A stretch of DNA of 64,000 nucleotides, taken from assembly GCA_963920765.1 (NCBI GenBank), contig OY987245.1, positions 498,501 to 562,500 on the forward strand. Reading direction: 5' to 3'. Position numbers and translations under genes: made by a program. Each line of letters opens with the position of its first letter. Position 1 is the first letter of the stretch. This DNA is from Ulota crispa (Eukaryota > Streptophyta > Bryopsida > Orthotrichales > Orthotrichaceae). Positions 1 through 11,788 of this stretch are shown here, one piece after another. Below the pieces are notes generated by a model that was not told the DNA's origin, did not search any database, and saw only the letters and a program-made list of their open reading frames with translations.

Positions 1-66
1 ATCTAGTTTTATTGCCCTAGTTTCCAGTGGATTTTGGGAAAATGGGTGTGATCTTTAAAGAATTAA
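1..66 (+). mobile_element. O2: right end of an O-type TTAA element
   Basis: About positions 15-66 align with the right end of O1 near 44405-44448, sharing the stretch AGTGGATTTTG and the following GAAAATG. It ends ATCTTTAAAGAATTAA with TTAA at 63-66. Unlike O1, this end is not interrupted, so it serves as the empty-site relative for the E1 insertion. The rest of the copy lies outside the window. Confidence 0.6.
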
Positions 67-179
67 TAGTCATCATGTTCAAAACCCTTAGTTTGACGTT
101 TATGGATGCTCCTACCTTAAACTAGTTTATGAGGCAACAAAAATATCCTTGCAATAAACAAATAGTGTAATAGCAATCT

Positions 180-346
180 TATCCCTGTGCTTCTCTATCT
201 CTATGCTTTCTATCCATGTGTCACCAATCTCCATGCCTCCTATCCTTGTTTCCCATATCCCTATGCCTCCTATCCTTATTCCTTATATCCCCATGCCCCC
301 TATCCTTATTCCTTATATCCCCATGCCCCCTATCCTTGTGCCCCCC
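180..346. repeat. 30-bp minisatellite
   Basis: The sequence holds four units of exactly 30 bp at 211-240, 241-270, 271-300 and 301-330, with a degenerate unit before and a partial unit after. The third and fourth units are identical. Because 30 is a multiple of 3, the repeat stays open in two plus-strand frames and gives Tyr/Pro- and Ile/Pro-rich peptides. These are by-products of the repeat, not evidence of a gene. Confidence 0.85.
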
Positions 347-947
347 AAATTTTACTTTATTCCATTTATAAATTTAATTAAACTTGTACTCTACTCTATT
401 TAACTTTTCATCCAATATGGGAGATTAGGGGCAAAGGTTCGGGAAGAATGGGCAGCTAGTTCAAAGCTAGCTACTTGAATTGAGATAAAACAATTTGTAA
501 TTTATGAACATTAGTTGAAAAACAGGCTACTCAAGATCTAATTTTTTTGTAGTATGAAATAGAAAAAATAATTTGAAATAGTTCCTTTGATAAACTGGTT
601 CAATATGGGAATTGAAGGAAATCAACATGTTAAACTCAAATATTGTCCTGATAGTTACTAGGGGTTGGTTTCAATCCTTTCTAAATTCCCTCCTTCCAAG
701 TGGGTGGGTTTGGCATGAAAAGGCATGATTTTTTACCTTCAAAGACCATCTTTATTTTTGAAAGTACCATTTGAAAATCAAAATTGGCAATCTTGAATTC
801 ATATGTGGATTCAAAAATCCTAAATTAGTCTACTTGGACAATAAAGCAACTAAAATTGATCACTTACAAAATAGAAGCATAATTTTACTATAATTCCTAT
901 TTGTAAGCAGATCGGAGCTTCTTCAACTAGTCCACATATCAATAAAT
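347..947. other. AT-rich spacer, nothing recognised
   Basis: AT-rich DNA without a credible open frame, terminal repeat or RNA gene that I can see. Confidence 0.5.
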
Positions 948-1250
948 GGGAAAATATCATGGATACCCCTGAAGTTTGTCATATTTACAAAGATATCATT
1001 GATTTTTTTAGAAACTACACAAATACCCTTGATCCATAATTTTCAGGTATTTGTTTTGTTATGCACACTACTTTTTTTATGACCAATGTTAAAACAAGGA
1101 GTGCAATAGAAAGGAAAATAAGCAACGTGCACACAAGGGAGAAAGAAGTGACATGCACAATTTAACAAATGCCTAAAAATTATGGACCGAGGATGTTTTG
1201 TAATTTCTGAAAAACTAGGGGTATTTATGTAAATATGACAAACTTCACGG

Positions 1251-1823
1251 TGTCGAGTAGAGGTGAGCACCCTTTGGGAACATGCAGGGTGTCTAGCTGC
1301 AACTGTATCAAATAATTGAATGAAAGACAGTATGAATACAATCTCTCTTAAAATATCATTCCAAGATGATCAAAACATAAGATAACAAAATAAATGAAAT
1401 ACATATCAAGGTATAGAAAATATAATTTGGTTCCAAAAAACAAAATCATATATCAAATATCAAATAAGAATTGGTCTAAAAAAGAAGACAAAACACAACA
1501 TATATGGAGTAATAAATTGGTCTAAAAAGGAAAAAATAATACACTCTCTTCCAATGGGTTTCATCTATATACCAAAGAGAGAAAATATAAAGTAAAAGTC
1601 TTTCTCTAGTATTGGTTCTTGAATTATTTTTCTAAAATAAACTCTAGTGAACTCTAGTTAACTAACACTTCTAAACAGTTGTTGCCTCATAAAAACTTTA
1701 TCTGGAAAAACCTTATTAATCAAGGACAAAATTGCGGGTAAAGGAAAAAAAGTACAACACTTCACATAAATTATAATCTAATCAAATTTTATATATTTAC
1801 TACATACCATGATTTACATCACA
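1251..1823 (-). repeat. 3' LTR of the gag-only element
   Basis: A 573-bp copy that aligns end to end with 3437-4007, with scattered substitutions and small indels. Shared landmarks include AACTCTAGTTAACTAACAC and CATGATTTACATCACA. The divergence between the two LTRs is easily visible, so the insertion is not recent. Confidence 0.88.
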
Positions 1824-1843
1824 AGATTCACCCCCTCTAAACC

Positions 1844-3282
1844 TTACATCTTCCGGTATGTGTCAAGTTCAATTATTTTATTCTTCTGCACCACCTTAAA
1901 TACAATCTTCAATTTTGCTCTTGACTTCCACTTGAATTGCATTTCTTTTTTCTTCAGAATAATATACAATTGTTCATAAATGCTTAGATATGTGGAATGA
2001 AAAATATTTTGCTTCTCATCAACATCTCCAATCTTGATTTTCAAAAATTGACATGCACCATAAAGACTAACTTCATCATTGTTAATTGTCTTCAACATCC
2101 ATCTATAGTTTGTATCAATAGGCCACGTACCTATTTCAAACATCTTCTTTGTGTTTGTCTTAACTCCTCCATGTCTTTTCTTAAATTCTTCATCATTGTT
2201 ATATGTCATTAAAATCTCTCTAGTAAACTCCTCAGAATTTTCTACCACTATACTTGTGGCTCCAAAGACATTTTCTTGAATATCCTCATCCAAATCTCAT
2301 CAACAACATGAATGTCTTTTTTATCAATACTTGTATTATCACATATTGTGGTAAATACTTGGCCAATTTGTTTGTTTCCTTCTTTATCTTTAGTCATGTA
2401 GATATTTGATAATTGTACTATCTTGGTTTCTGTTGCATGTAATGAATTTGTTACTTTGTCCTGCTCAGCTTCAATGGTGTAAGTTCTTGCTTCTTCTTTT
2501 TGATACACTCATTTGCACCTTCAATTCCTTACATTCTTTTATAAGTTCTTCAAAAATAAATTCCTCCATAGCCTTGCTTGTTGTAGAGTTTGATATAATA
2601 AAAATAGGTGATATATTTGCTAAAAGTTTAATAGATGTCATTGTTGTACCTTCCATCTTTGCTCCAAATCCCTTAGCTTTTGCTTGATACTGCTTTGCAA
2701 TGAGGCTCACTGCTTCCTCCAATTTTCTCCAATAATTTGAAATATCATTATATGTTGTCACATCTTGAAGTAAAAAAAAACAATTTATCCTCTAATGTTT
2801 CATTTGTAGCTTGTAAAAAAAACCCTGACTTCATATCTTTAAGAAATTGGTTCTCAAATATTAGAAGTTGTCCAAAGTTTTTATTAAACTCTTTAAGTAG
2901 TTCATTAGGCTCCATGTGTTTGCTTGGCCGCTGCTTCACCCACTCCAAAAAAGCCCTTTTGGTCATCCTTTCCGAGTCTTCATCAAAATACTCTTCACGT
3001 AGCCGCTCAACAAAAGCAGTCCAAGTGTGAGTGAACCTATTTGCGGATCTCTTGTACACGGTTCCAAATATCATGCTCAACGGCCATGTCAAAAATTGCC
3101 ATCATTCAATTTTCATCAACTTGGCGCACTTCCATCTCACAAACATAATCTTGCAAGAACTTGGATATGTCCTTGCCATCAAATCTCTCACTCTTCACAA
3201 CAACATCCTTCAATGCTTTGGTGGTTATTTGTCCAACTTGGTTGGATCGATGCTACTCCATAAACAAAGCCAATGTCCTTAG
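1844..3282 (-). pseudogene. Broken gag-like polyprotein
   Basis: Successive open segments on the minus strand run 3'-to-5' in plus coordinates: about 3130-3260, 2748-3092, 2471-2761, 2248-2508 and 1844-2293. They overlap or abut in different frames, so one reading frame of roughly 450-500 residues seems to have been broken by frameshifts and stops. The first segments contain FDGKDISKFLQDY and, about 70 residues on, EEYFDEDSERMTKRAFLEW. This acidic/aromatic pattern followed by a helical charged stretch is typical of gag-like proteins of plant LTR elements. I see no CCHC zinc knuckle and no DTG/DSG protease motif. The C-terminal 150 residues match nothing I recognise. In the family this protein would form the virus-like particle. 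Here it cannot be made intact. Confidence 0.6.
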
Positions 3283-3436
3283 AAGGTTCTCCATAGGTAA
3301 TTGAGATCCACCGCCACTTCTTACATTGGCATCAAAAACTTCTCCAAGCACCTCAGATCCACCGGCACTTCTTCACTATCTTTCATGTCAACAACTAGTA
3401 CAATTGCCCCAAAGTTCTTTCAGTGGAAGTACCAAA

Positions 3437-4007
3437 TGTTGGGTAGAGAAGAGCGCGCTTTGGAAATACGCAGGGTTTTTAATGGCGACTGTATCAGAGA
3501 ATTAAATGAAAGACAATATGCACACAATTTCTCTCAAAACATCATTCCAAAATGATCAAAACATAAGAGAACAAAACAAATGAAATATATATCAAGGTAT
3601 AGAAAATATAATTTGCTTTCAAAAAACAAAATCATGTATGAGATATCAAATAAAAATTGGTCTAAAAAAGAAGACAAGACACAATATATATGGAATAATA
3701 AATTGGTTTAAAAAAGACAAAACAAGACACCTTCTTTCAATAGGGTTTCATCTATATACTAAAGAGAGAAAATATAAAGTAAAAGTCTTCTACTATTGGT
3801 TCTTGAATTGTTTTTCTAAAATAAACTCTAGTGAACTCTAGTTAACTAACACTTCTAAACCGTTGTTGCCTCATCAAAACCTTATTTGTAAAAACCTTGT
3901 TAATCAAGGGCAAAACCACGGGTAAAGGAAAAAAAATACAACACCTCCCACAAATTATAATCTAATCAAATTTTATATATTTACTACATGCCATGATTTA
4001 CATCACA
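3437..4007 (-). repeat. 5' LTR of the gag-only element
   Basis: A 571-bp direct repeat of 1251-1823. On the minus strand it runs from TGTGATGTAAATCATGG to CTACCCAACA and is followed directly by the candidate primer-binding site. It should hold the promoter, but I could not pin down a TATA box. Confidence 0.88.
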
Positions 4008-4098
4008 ACAAGAGGTATCCATGACATTTTTCCTTAATAAACAAGGAATTATTGAAATGATGGAGGGCAGCCTTGTACACACTGCAATTTCAACATTG

Positions 4099-4660
4099 TT
4101 TTAGAGACGGAGACACAAAGATCCATTCCCAATTCACACCCCTCCCACGCAATCAATACTTCACTAAATCTAAACTTTAAAATCACATATCTCAAAAGCT
4201 CTAATTATAAATTGAGAATATGTTGGTTTTTTAATTGATGGTGGATTTGTAATGATTTTAATAGCATTTTGATCAAAATTTGATGAATTTTTCAAATGTT
4301 TTTTACTAGCACTTCTCCCAACTTGATTCATGTCAAATTTTAGTACATTGTGTCCCTCTTTCTATCTACAAGAGGTTTGCTTGAATTGAGGTAATTTCAA
4401 ACTCCAAAAGATGATTAAAAGCTAAAAACATTGTTGGTGGAAACCTAAAATTTGATGAATATAGCATATTTGATAATAAAAAATAGCACTTGACATGGTT
4501 AAAGGTATGGAGTTGGAGTAGTCTACTCTTCAAATTTTAATACACATTGTCCCCATTTATAAGCTATTAAAATACATAATTGGTTTTGGATTTGGTGAAG
4601 AATTTAGATTACATGAGACAAGTTTGAGTGAGGAATGGATCTTTTTGTCCACATCTCTAA
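4099..4660. mobile_element. Mutator-type non-autonomous element
   Basis: The terminal inverted repeats are TTAGAGACGGAGACACAAAG and the complement of 4632-4660, with the same AGATCCATTCC inside. Weaker pairing continues for about 80 bp. It is flanked by TTCAACATTG (4089-4098) and TTCAACTATG (4661-4670), a 9-10-bp target duplication with two differences, as made by Mutator-like transposases. It is 562 bp long with no coding sequence. Confidence 0.72.
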
Positions 4661-4670
4661 TTCAACTATG

Positions 4671-6386
4671 CAAGTGATACATGCTCATCCAATGTACCAT
4701 AGTTGCATGTATTAAAGCCAAAATTGGAGTTGGTCCTTCCATTGCATCTGGTAACCATACATGTAGTGGAAACTAAGCCGATTTTGCTCAAGCTCCCTTT
4801 TGCCTTTACACTCAAAGGCTGATTTCCATCCAGCCTGATGTTGGGGCCACACAACCATAAAATTGGGTAAGAATTTGGTTGACGTATCACTTTCTAGACA
4901 CACTAATTAGGTTATTTTTGTTTAAAACCTCCAAAGTTTGTCTAATTTGTTCATTTTGATTAATTCAAAAGACCCTAAAATGAGAAAAATAAATTGTGCA
5001 CCTCAATGGAATCAAAATTTATATGTCTAAAGAATTTTTATAAAATTTATAATTTTTTTGGATCCATTCATAGGTGTAAAAAAAAATCCCAAATTTTGGG
5101 ATTTGCAAGCATTATAGTGCACAATTTATTAAATTTTTACTAGTAAAATAAATTATTTTGTACTCTATACAAGTAATTGTAGGTTATATTCAAAAATAAT
5201 ATTAAAATAAATTGTTTGATATTTTAAATGCTTGATTTTGGGGATTCTAGGTAAGTGTGACAAAACTTATTTTTTCAACTAAACAATCAAATAAAATTAC
5301 TTAAAAATCTTTGGTTGTAATCAAACTTTTCCTATTGATATGTTATAAGTATAAAAAACTAAAACCACATTTGGTGAAGTCTTACTTTATTCTAATTAAA
5401 AACTAGATGTGTTTGACACTGCAACACATAGTAACATTGTAAATTGGACAGCTTTTTTGGGTACCCCAACCAAAAACTTGCCCAATTGGCAGTTTGAAAT
5501 GGATAAGAAGTAACTTGTATTTTGGAAAACTGGGAGATAGCTACTTTTCCAAATTTTCATCTACTGTTCACCTAAAGATAACCTCTCCCCCATTCTAGGG
5601 TAGGAGGTTTGAGACGGCAGTTTGTGAACTCTCAAAACTAGTAGTTTTGTATAGACTAGAAAAGTGGGCCCTTGAAAGTCAAAGAATTTGCTTTTTCACA
5701 ATCATGTAAGAACTGCCACCTGTTTTTTACAAATTGCTGGTTTGAACTAGCAATTTTGGCGTGTGTGGACCAGCCTTGAGGAAACCTTTGCACGTCTCCG
5801 TTACCTTATTGCTAGTTTTTTAATTTATTTTTATACTAAATTTAAAAACTTATTTTGACAAAAAAATTAATCCCATCTTCTATATACAAGAGTGAAAGCA
5901 TGTAAAACAAATAAAAAATGTACGTCTTACCAAAAGAACTTTTCTTCTTTGAATTTTTCGATCTTCCCACTCATTTCCTGGAGATAATAGGCAATTAATG
6001 TGTAATTAGCCAATGACAATGCAAAAAGACCCGTCTAACCTTGAAACTACAAGAAAAAATAAGTCAAATTTTCAAAAAACGTATGGTCATAGTCTACAAC
6101 TCTAGGAAATATATAGGAACTTTTTGGTAGATGCTCGTAAGGAACTTTGTTGAAAAGGGGAGGTTTTGGGTATTAGTTGGTGAAGCTCAAAAATCTCCCA
6201 AACATTACGTTTTCGAATAATATAATGCATACCCTTAAGCAAATATCACTTATGTATAAACAATGCAATGTCATGTTGATACTAGTTGTTTGATGTTACA
6301 GTTTACTTCCATTTATAATTGATTTGTGGAGACTTAGCCTTGTCTCTTCATGTGGAATTGATTTGTGAACAAAAGTGTCATAGTTT
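4671..6386. other. AT-rich spacer
   Basis: No credible gene. The minus-strand frames at 4666-4903 (about 74 and 63 codons) overlap each other and match nothing I recognise. A perfect short palindrome, TCCCAAATTTTGGGA, lies near 5088-5102. Confidence 0.45.
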
Positions 6387-7734
6387 TTAACCCCTAAAGT
6401 TCTAAACATTCCTTTTTGGCAATGTAACAATTTTGGGCAACTCACTACCAATGGGTTTTTCATTTTTTTTCTTTGAAAATTTTACACATGATGTGTCCAA
6501 GGAGTAGTTCACCCAATAATTTATCATAACTTTTGACTTCATGGTTCAAAAGTTATTGCATGATCTATACTTTTCTTTGCTCGACAAGTAGTCTGAGCAC
6601 CTCAAATAACTTCATTAAAATTTATATTTTTTGAATTTTGTTTTTTGAAATCAGTTCTTTAGATTTATGTTTACATGGAAAGTTTTAAATCATTCCATTT
6701 TGATCAATGAGGTGAAAGTTATGAGGAGATTTTCTTTGTAGGCACTTATGGATTCTCCAAGAGAGGAAAAATGAGCTCAAGAGAAGGCCCCTATGGGAAG
6801 TGGTTGGAGGGGTCAAAAGCATTTAAATGTAATGTCCTTTTTCAAATAAGAAGAGGCTAATACCCTATACCCACTTACAACTACTTCATGAAAGTAATTT
6901 TTTTTACAATATCATATGCTTTTTGTTTGATGAGTGTCTTGTTTGATTGGGAATTCTAGTCCTAGTTTATTCTTGTGTCCCACAAAAGGTCCTTGCATTT
7001 GTCATTGTCATGTTATAATATTGTTTTCCACCATCAATCCTTTTGTTATGTACCATGGTACATTTGAGTACTTCACACAAGGTAGAGATCCTTGAGTAGG
7101 TACCTTACGTATGCTTCTCCTACCTCAATAAATAGAGTGGTTTGTCAAGGTGTAGGGGCCTTCTCTTGAGCTCATTTTTCCTCTAATGTACTCTAAAATA
7201 AACTTTTGAGTCCTTCCTCAATTTTCAATATTTTGGAGAAAAAACAAAACCAAAAGATGTAAATAGTTTACCACAACATTGTCACCATTGGGATTGGAGT
7301 TTTTAAGTTTTTGACAATTTTGTGGTTTGAATCATTCTCTAATTCTTTTTACTAACTATTTTTTTCCATGTGTTTTACAATTCTAAATGATTTGTGAATT
7401 TTCAAGTGTGTATTTGACTTGCTTTGAAGAAAAAATCCAAGAAATTACAACCATTTTAAAATACAAATTCATACAAATATGACCTTGTGAAGTGCGGCTG
7501 CTCGGATTTTTGTTGAGATAAAAAATGGCTTTTTGTCAATTCAAACTCAAATATCATACAATCTACATGGTGAAAATTTCTGAAACTTTTTCCACATCTT
7601 TTTATACAAGTGTATTACAAGATCTTATGACTACATTTGTCACAAAAAAAAATCTAAAATTTGAATTTTGTACTAGAAATGATAGTTTTGGAGCAATTTT
7701 GGTGAAAAACTTAGCTTAGGACTTAAGAGGTTAA
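6387..7734 (+). mobile_element. A1: TTAA-flanked element, type A
   Basis: It starts TTAACCCCTAAAG and ends AAGAGGTTAA. The interior matches A2 and A4 in order: an early GCAATTTTGGGCA-like block, ACACATGATGTGTCCAAGGAG, the module with TTTGATCAATGAGGTGAAAG, ACCATTGGGATTGGA, and a right part ending TTTTGGTGAAAA. It is 1348 bp because a separate inverted-repeat element occupies 6762-7184. The open frame at 7525-7719 is inside the repeat and is not a gene. Confidence 0.8.
6762..7184. mobile_element. Inverted-repeat element nested in A1
   Basis: A perfect terminal inverted repeat of about 30 bp begins AGAGGAAAAATGAGCTCAAG and runs on to GGCCCCTA. Its complement ends the element at 7184. The 423-bp insert interrupts A1 at the point where A2 and A4 read ATTCTCTACTCTAAA without a break. 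The perfect ends suggest it is younger than A1. Its target duplication is unclear and it has no coding content. Confidence 0.8.
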
Positions 7735-8307
7735 GGAAGTATGGGACCATTGGATTAGAGAAGATTTGGACCAAAAACTATAAGTTAGTCCTCTAATAGC
7801 TAAAGGAGAATTAGTCAAGTTTATAACTTAGATTTATAGACATTAATGTTCTAGATTTTATTCCGTAAACACAAGTAGTTGAAGCGGTACCAAGTACTAT
7901 ATGTTATTATTTATCATAATTTTTTCAAAGGAAAATCTTTGTGATTTTCAATTTCGAAGGCCTATTTACATTAGCAAACATGACGCATTTTCGTGATTGA
8001 GGTTTTGTCTTTTTCTTAGATACAAGTTCAAGCCAACGCACTTACTATCCCCTGAAAAAGTTTAACCACCCAACTCAGGAGATTAAAAAAAAAAAAAAAA
8101 AAAACAATCAGAGGTCACACCTACACTCGGGTAAAAATAAAAATAAAAAATAAAAAAATGGATTTTAAATGTTTCTTATCGTTTGTAAGTCAAACTAGTT
8201 TCACACAAATACAAGTATGGCGTCAGTTGATGCCAAACACTAATCACATTTTTTGAACCACTGATATAGTGACACGTGCATCCCTTTCAATTTTGGCTGA
8301 ATGGCAT
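7735..8307. other. Spacer with poly(A) tract
   Basis: AT-rich spacer. A run of about 25 adenines lies near 8080-8104, followed by an A-rich AAATAAAAAT stretch to about 8157. This could be a retroposon tail or simple-sequence drift. No associated body was identified. Confidence 0.5.
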
Positions 8308-8309
8308 GT

Positions 8310-8953
8310 GTACATGTAGTTTACCCTATTATCATTGGGTCTTATCATTGGGCCTTAGACAAAAAATCAATAAAAATATAGTTATAATATATCAAATGAC
8401 CTAGGTATGGTCTCATTTGAAAGATAATCAAGTTAAGGTTTTGTATCAAGTTCCAAATTCCTAGATGAGTGGAGTATGAAATAGTTATCAAGGTTACAAT
8501 GAGGTAAGGTCATGGTTCAACTTAAATTTGAAGTTGCCCTATTATCACTTCCTTACCACTTCCATAGAGATTTTCATTGTCATACATGATAATATTTTGT
8601 CATTTTCATCTTTGAACTTCTTCTTCCTTTCCTTGACCTCTATGGTCATCCATAAGTGCTAACTTAATTGACAATTTTCATTTATTTTTTATTTTTTGCA
8701 ACTGACATTGCTTTAGCTAAGGCGCTAGGGCAATAAATTGTATATCTAACTAAGGTCTTCGTAGCTAGTACACTATATCTTTTGCAAATTTTGGTCAGAT
8801 GGAACAAAAATTTCACAAGCAGTAAAGGACTCTAAGGCCTTTCTTGCAATACTTGTAAATTTGGATTTGAAACTAAACTCTAAAAGACATGAATTTTTGA
8901 AGATAGAAAAGTGATAACATGAGCGGAGTGATAATAGGGTAAACTACCTGTAC
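8310..8953. mobile_element. Terminal-inverted-repeat element, unassigned
   Basis: The left end GTACATGTAGTTTACCCTAT and about five more bases are mirrored by the complement of 8929-8953, with one mismatch in about 25 bases. It is 644 bp long. The interior is not self-complementary and has no open frame of note. The target duplication is not clear, so the superfamily is open. Confidence 0.7.
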
Positions 8954-9465
8954 CCCTTTTCCCTTCTGTATGGATTTGTTTGATATGTAAGTTACATGAT
9001 TCTAATTGATTTTTTGCACATGGCCTCACTATTCACTCTGCATTTGTGAAACGTGAGGGAGAGTGCGTTAGACATTTTTAGCGTTAGAATTTTTTTTCTC
9101 CATACACAAGGCATCCCCATTTCAAACAATCAACAAGGAAGTCCCATCCCCTATATAACGACAGTAGATGATTATGAAATCAACAATAGGTGGCTTTGAA
9201 AAAGATTTTGAAAGATTCTAAAAGGATGTTACTTTCTTGTATTTGATTGGCTCACACTTGTTTCAAAACAAGGTTCTAGAGGTAACTGTTTAAGATACAC
9301 ACATGAAATAAGAATAGGGTACCAATGAAGAATCCACATTTATATTGCATAAAATATTCATTCTTGAATTTTTATTTTTTAATTTTTTTGCATTCTTCCT
9401 TGTCCTTGTTTTTGCACAAATTGAGCTTAATTTATCAAGCAATTCCCCATATCTTATTACGCTAA
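8954..9465. other. AT-rich spacer
   Basis: Nothing beyond AT-rich sequence is recognisable. Confidence 0.4.
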
Positions 9466-11456
9466 GGATATGTTCACACTTGGTCTTAACCCCTAAAGGA
9501 TCAAGCCCCCTTTTTTAGCAACATAGCAATTTTGGGCAGGTCCCTGTGATTGGAGATTTTCATATTTTAGCTTAAAATTTTAATAGACTGTGGGAACAAG
9601 GTTTATCTTTCATATGCACCAAATTTCATAACATTTGAAAGTATGAATAGGAAGATATGGCCTAATATATATATTTTTTCACTTAGTTGGCAGCCTAGGC
9701 AAATTTTTAAAAATAATTTTTTTCAGAAACAAAAATCTGAAATTGGTTAATGAGGCTTATGTGGATGTGGAAAGCTTTAAATCATTTTGTTTTGATCAAT
9801 GAGATGAAAGTTATGAGGAGACTTTGTTTGCAGGCAGTTATGCAGATTCTCTACTCTAAAATAAACTTTGAGGTCCTTTATTTTACTCAATTTTCATTAT
9901 TTTGGAAAAAATACAAAACAAAAGGATGTATATTGTTCATCACAACATTACAACCATTAGGATTGGCATTTTTCATTTCTTGAATAAATTCTTAATAATT
10001 TTGTGTTTTGAATCATTCTCTACTTATTTTTACTTACTATTTTTTTCCCATATGTTGTATAATTCCAAATGGTTTGAATTTTTGTACATGTACCCTACTT
10101 AGGCAAAATAAGTAATCTAAAGAAGGACCACCAATACGGCCTTTTTTCCTTAGGAATTTTACCTTCTGAAGGGTAGCTGCCCAATTTTTAACAAGACACT
10201 ACTGAATATTCAAGCCATTCTATCTTCCAATCCATGTAGTGGATAATATTGAATATTTTTCCAAATTTTCTCAAACTATCTTGGTACAAGATCCTACAGT
10301 TACATATTCATAGAAATGTTTTTTTTCCAAATTTGGTTGATGCTCTAAAAATGGCACCTTTGGAGAGTTTTTGGTGAAAACACTACTTGATCCTTTAGGG
10401 GTTAACCCCTCATTGACTAAGGGGACAGTGTTTGTCCTCTAGCAGTCCATCATTATAACTTGAAGTTTTGTAACTTTTGTAATTGTTGTCCAAATTTAGT
10501 AAAATTTGTTGATAAAGTTGCACATACTAGTCTAGTTTCTATTATAGAATTTTCATATCAATTTAAGACATATTGAGTTTGTGAAAGCCATTCAAAATTT
10601 AGAGGGTTTATCTAAGTTCACCACAGTGCATTGTGATGGCTACAACTTTGGGGCTTGTATATTTTTCATCAAATGTTTATTTTCAATAAAATTTGTTTGG
10701 TTTAGTTCTCCTTAAAGTTGAGTAATTGTGGTACAATTTCCATGTCAATCCAAGTTTTTTTGAATGTTTGAGGGCAACTCAAAGTTCAAAATCCACCCAT
10801 TTTTGCATTGCACTAAACTTTGGTGGCTTATAACTTCTTGGAAAAGTTGTGCATACGAGTCTAGTTGCTGACTTGCTATGGTTAAAATTTCATATCAATC
10901 CAAGAAGTTATGAGTGAATGAGAAGCATTTTAGTAGAAGGAGGTTTAGCCATAGATGTGATTTTTTGCTGCTTTTTTCATTGTTTTTTGACATTTCAAAA
11001 CAATTTTGCAAATAAAATGAGTATATTGATTGAGGTTTTCTTTCACTAATGTGTTTGCATATTGGTTTGCATCACTTTGCATTTTTTTTTTTTTTTTCAT
11101 TTGAGTAGGTTTAGAAATGAAATTTCACCTCCAAACATATTTTTAATAAAATTCAGCATCTTTTATTAGCACTAAATCATCATAATCTTGCAATCTATGT
11201 GGTCAAATGACCCCAAATTTGATTCACATCATCTACAACATGCACACTACAAGATTGTACGGTTGAGATTTTTATACTCCACTAACATTGAAACTTATGA
11301 CACTTGAAAAGCAAGAATGCCCTAAACCCTCTTTGGACCTTGGGCGGTGAGAGATTAAGAGTGGTAGTAGCAAAGAAAAATTTGGTGCATTTAAATACAT
11401 CTTTAGACTGCATTCATATTCCTAATACCCTCCTAACACCAAGTGTGAACATACCC
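9466..11456. mobile_element. Harbinger-like element carrying A2
   Basis: The ends are GGATATGTTCACACTTGGT and, as complement, GGGTATGTTCACACTTGGT. Both are flanked by TAA (9463-9465 and 11457-11459), the 3-bp duplication made by PIF/Harbinger transposases. With A2 (9486-10405) removed it is about 1.07 kb. No transposase frame is visible, so it is non-autonomous. Confidence 0.72.
9486..10405 (+). mobile_element. A2: TTAA-flanked element, type A
   Basis: A 920-bp uninterrupted type-A copy from TTAACCCCTAAAGGATC to GATCCTTTAGGGGTTAA, with near-perfect ends. It lies 20 bp inside the left end of the Harbinger-like element, directly after CACTTGGTC, so it inserted into that terminal repeat. Its interior gives the reference order of type-A modules. 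The frames at 9750-9983 and 9902-10102 are incidental. Confidence 0.85.
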
Positions 11457-11459
11457 TAA

Positions 11460-11788
11460 GTGGCTTATTTTAACAGTTTATGGTATTTCTACCTTAATGT
11501 GAGGCGTTCAGGTGGTAGGGTTCTGACATCTTCACTCGCTTTAAGATTATTTTCATGTATTTTTATTCTGATTCGTTCTTTTGACGCTTGTTGCTATTGC
11601 AAATACAAATTTGGAAACGTCATTTCAAGGTCCCAAAGGAGGCAGAAAGAATCTCAGTGTCCGACACAAATTAGCAATGGGTCCTGGCCTCCTTGGCTCC
11701 ATGATGACTTTCAGTGACAAACCAGGGCCTTGAGTACCAATGTGTGGACCCTGCCTGCGCAACCTCCACTTATTCTTTGTCCATGGCT
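11460..11788 (+). other. Short spacer, 85-codon open frame
   Basis: An open frame at 11460-11717 starts with Met and has mixed composition, less AT-skewed than its surroundings. I recognise no domain, and with no splice or neighbour support it is most likely chance. Confidence 0.25.

Larger units (their letters stand above)
1251..4007 (-). mobile_element. Short gag-only LTR retrotransposon
   Basis: Two direct repeats of 573 and 571 bp bound a 1.6-kb interior. Both repeats start TGT and end CATCACA, so they read TG...CA on the coding (minus) strand. Just upstream of the 3' LTR on the minus strand is a purine-rich tract (AGAGGGGGTGAA, plus 1828-1839), as expected for a polypurine tract. Just downstream of the 5' LTR is TTTGGTACTTCCACTG, whose TGGTA start resembles a tRNA primer-binding site. 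The interior holds gag-like sequence only, with no protease, integrase or reverse transcriptase, so it fits the known class of short non-autonomous TR-GAG elements. The 5-bp flanks CACGG and ACAAG (or AGAGG) are not a clean duplication, so the insertion is old. Confidence 0.85.
948..4033. mobile_element. Foldback element split by an LTR retrotransposon
   Basis: The left arm at about 948-1045 (GGGAAAATATCATGGATACC onward) is the inverted complement of 1160-1250 joined to 4013-4033. The arms match over about 100 bp, including AAGTTTGTCATATTTAC and TCCATAATTTT. With the retrotransposon at 1251-4007 removed, the element is about 330 bp of mostly paired inverted repeat, a MITE-like structure. It carries no protein. 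Its superfamily is not assigned because the outer target duplication is unclear. Confidence 0.75.

Noticed and set aside
187..403. Tyr/Pro-rich and Ile/Pro-rich open frames
   Set aside because: They are translations of the 30-bp minisatellite in two frames; the periodicity explains both.
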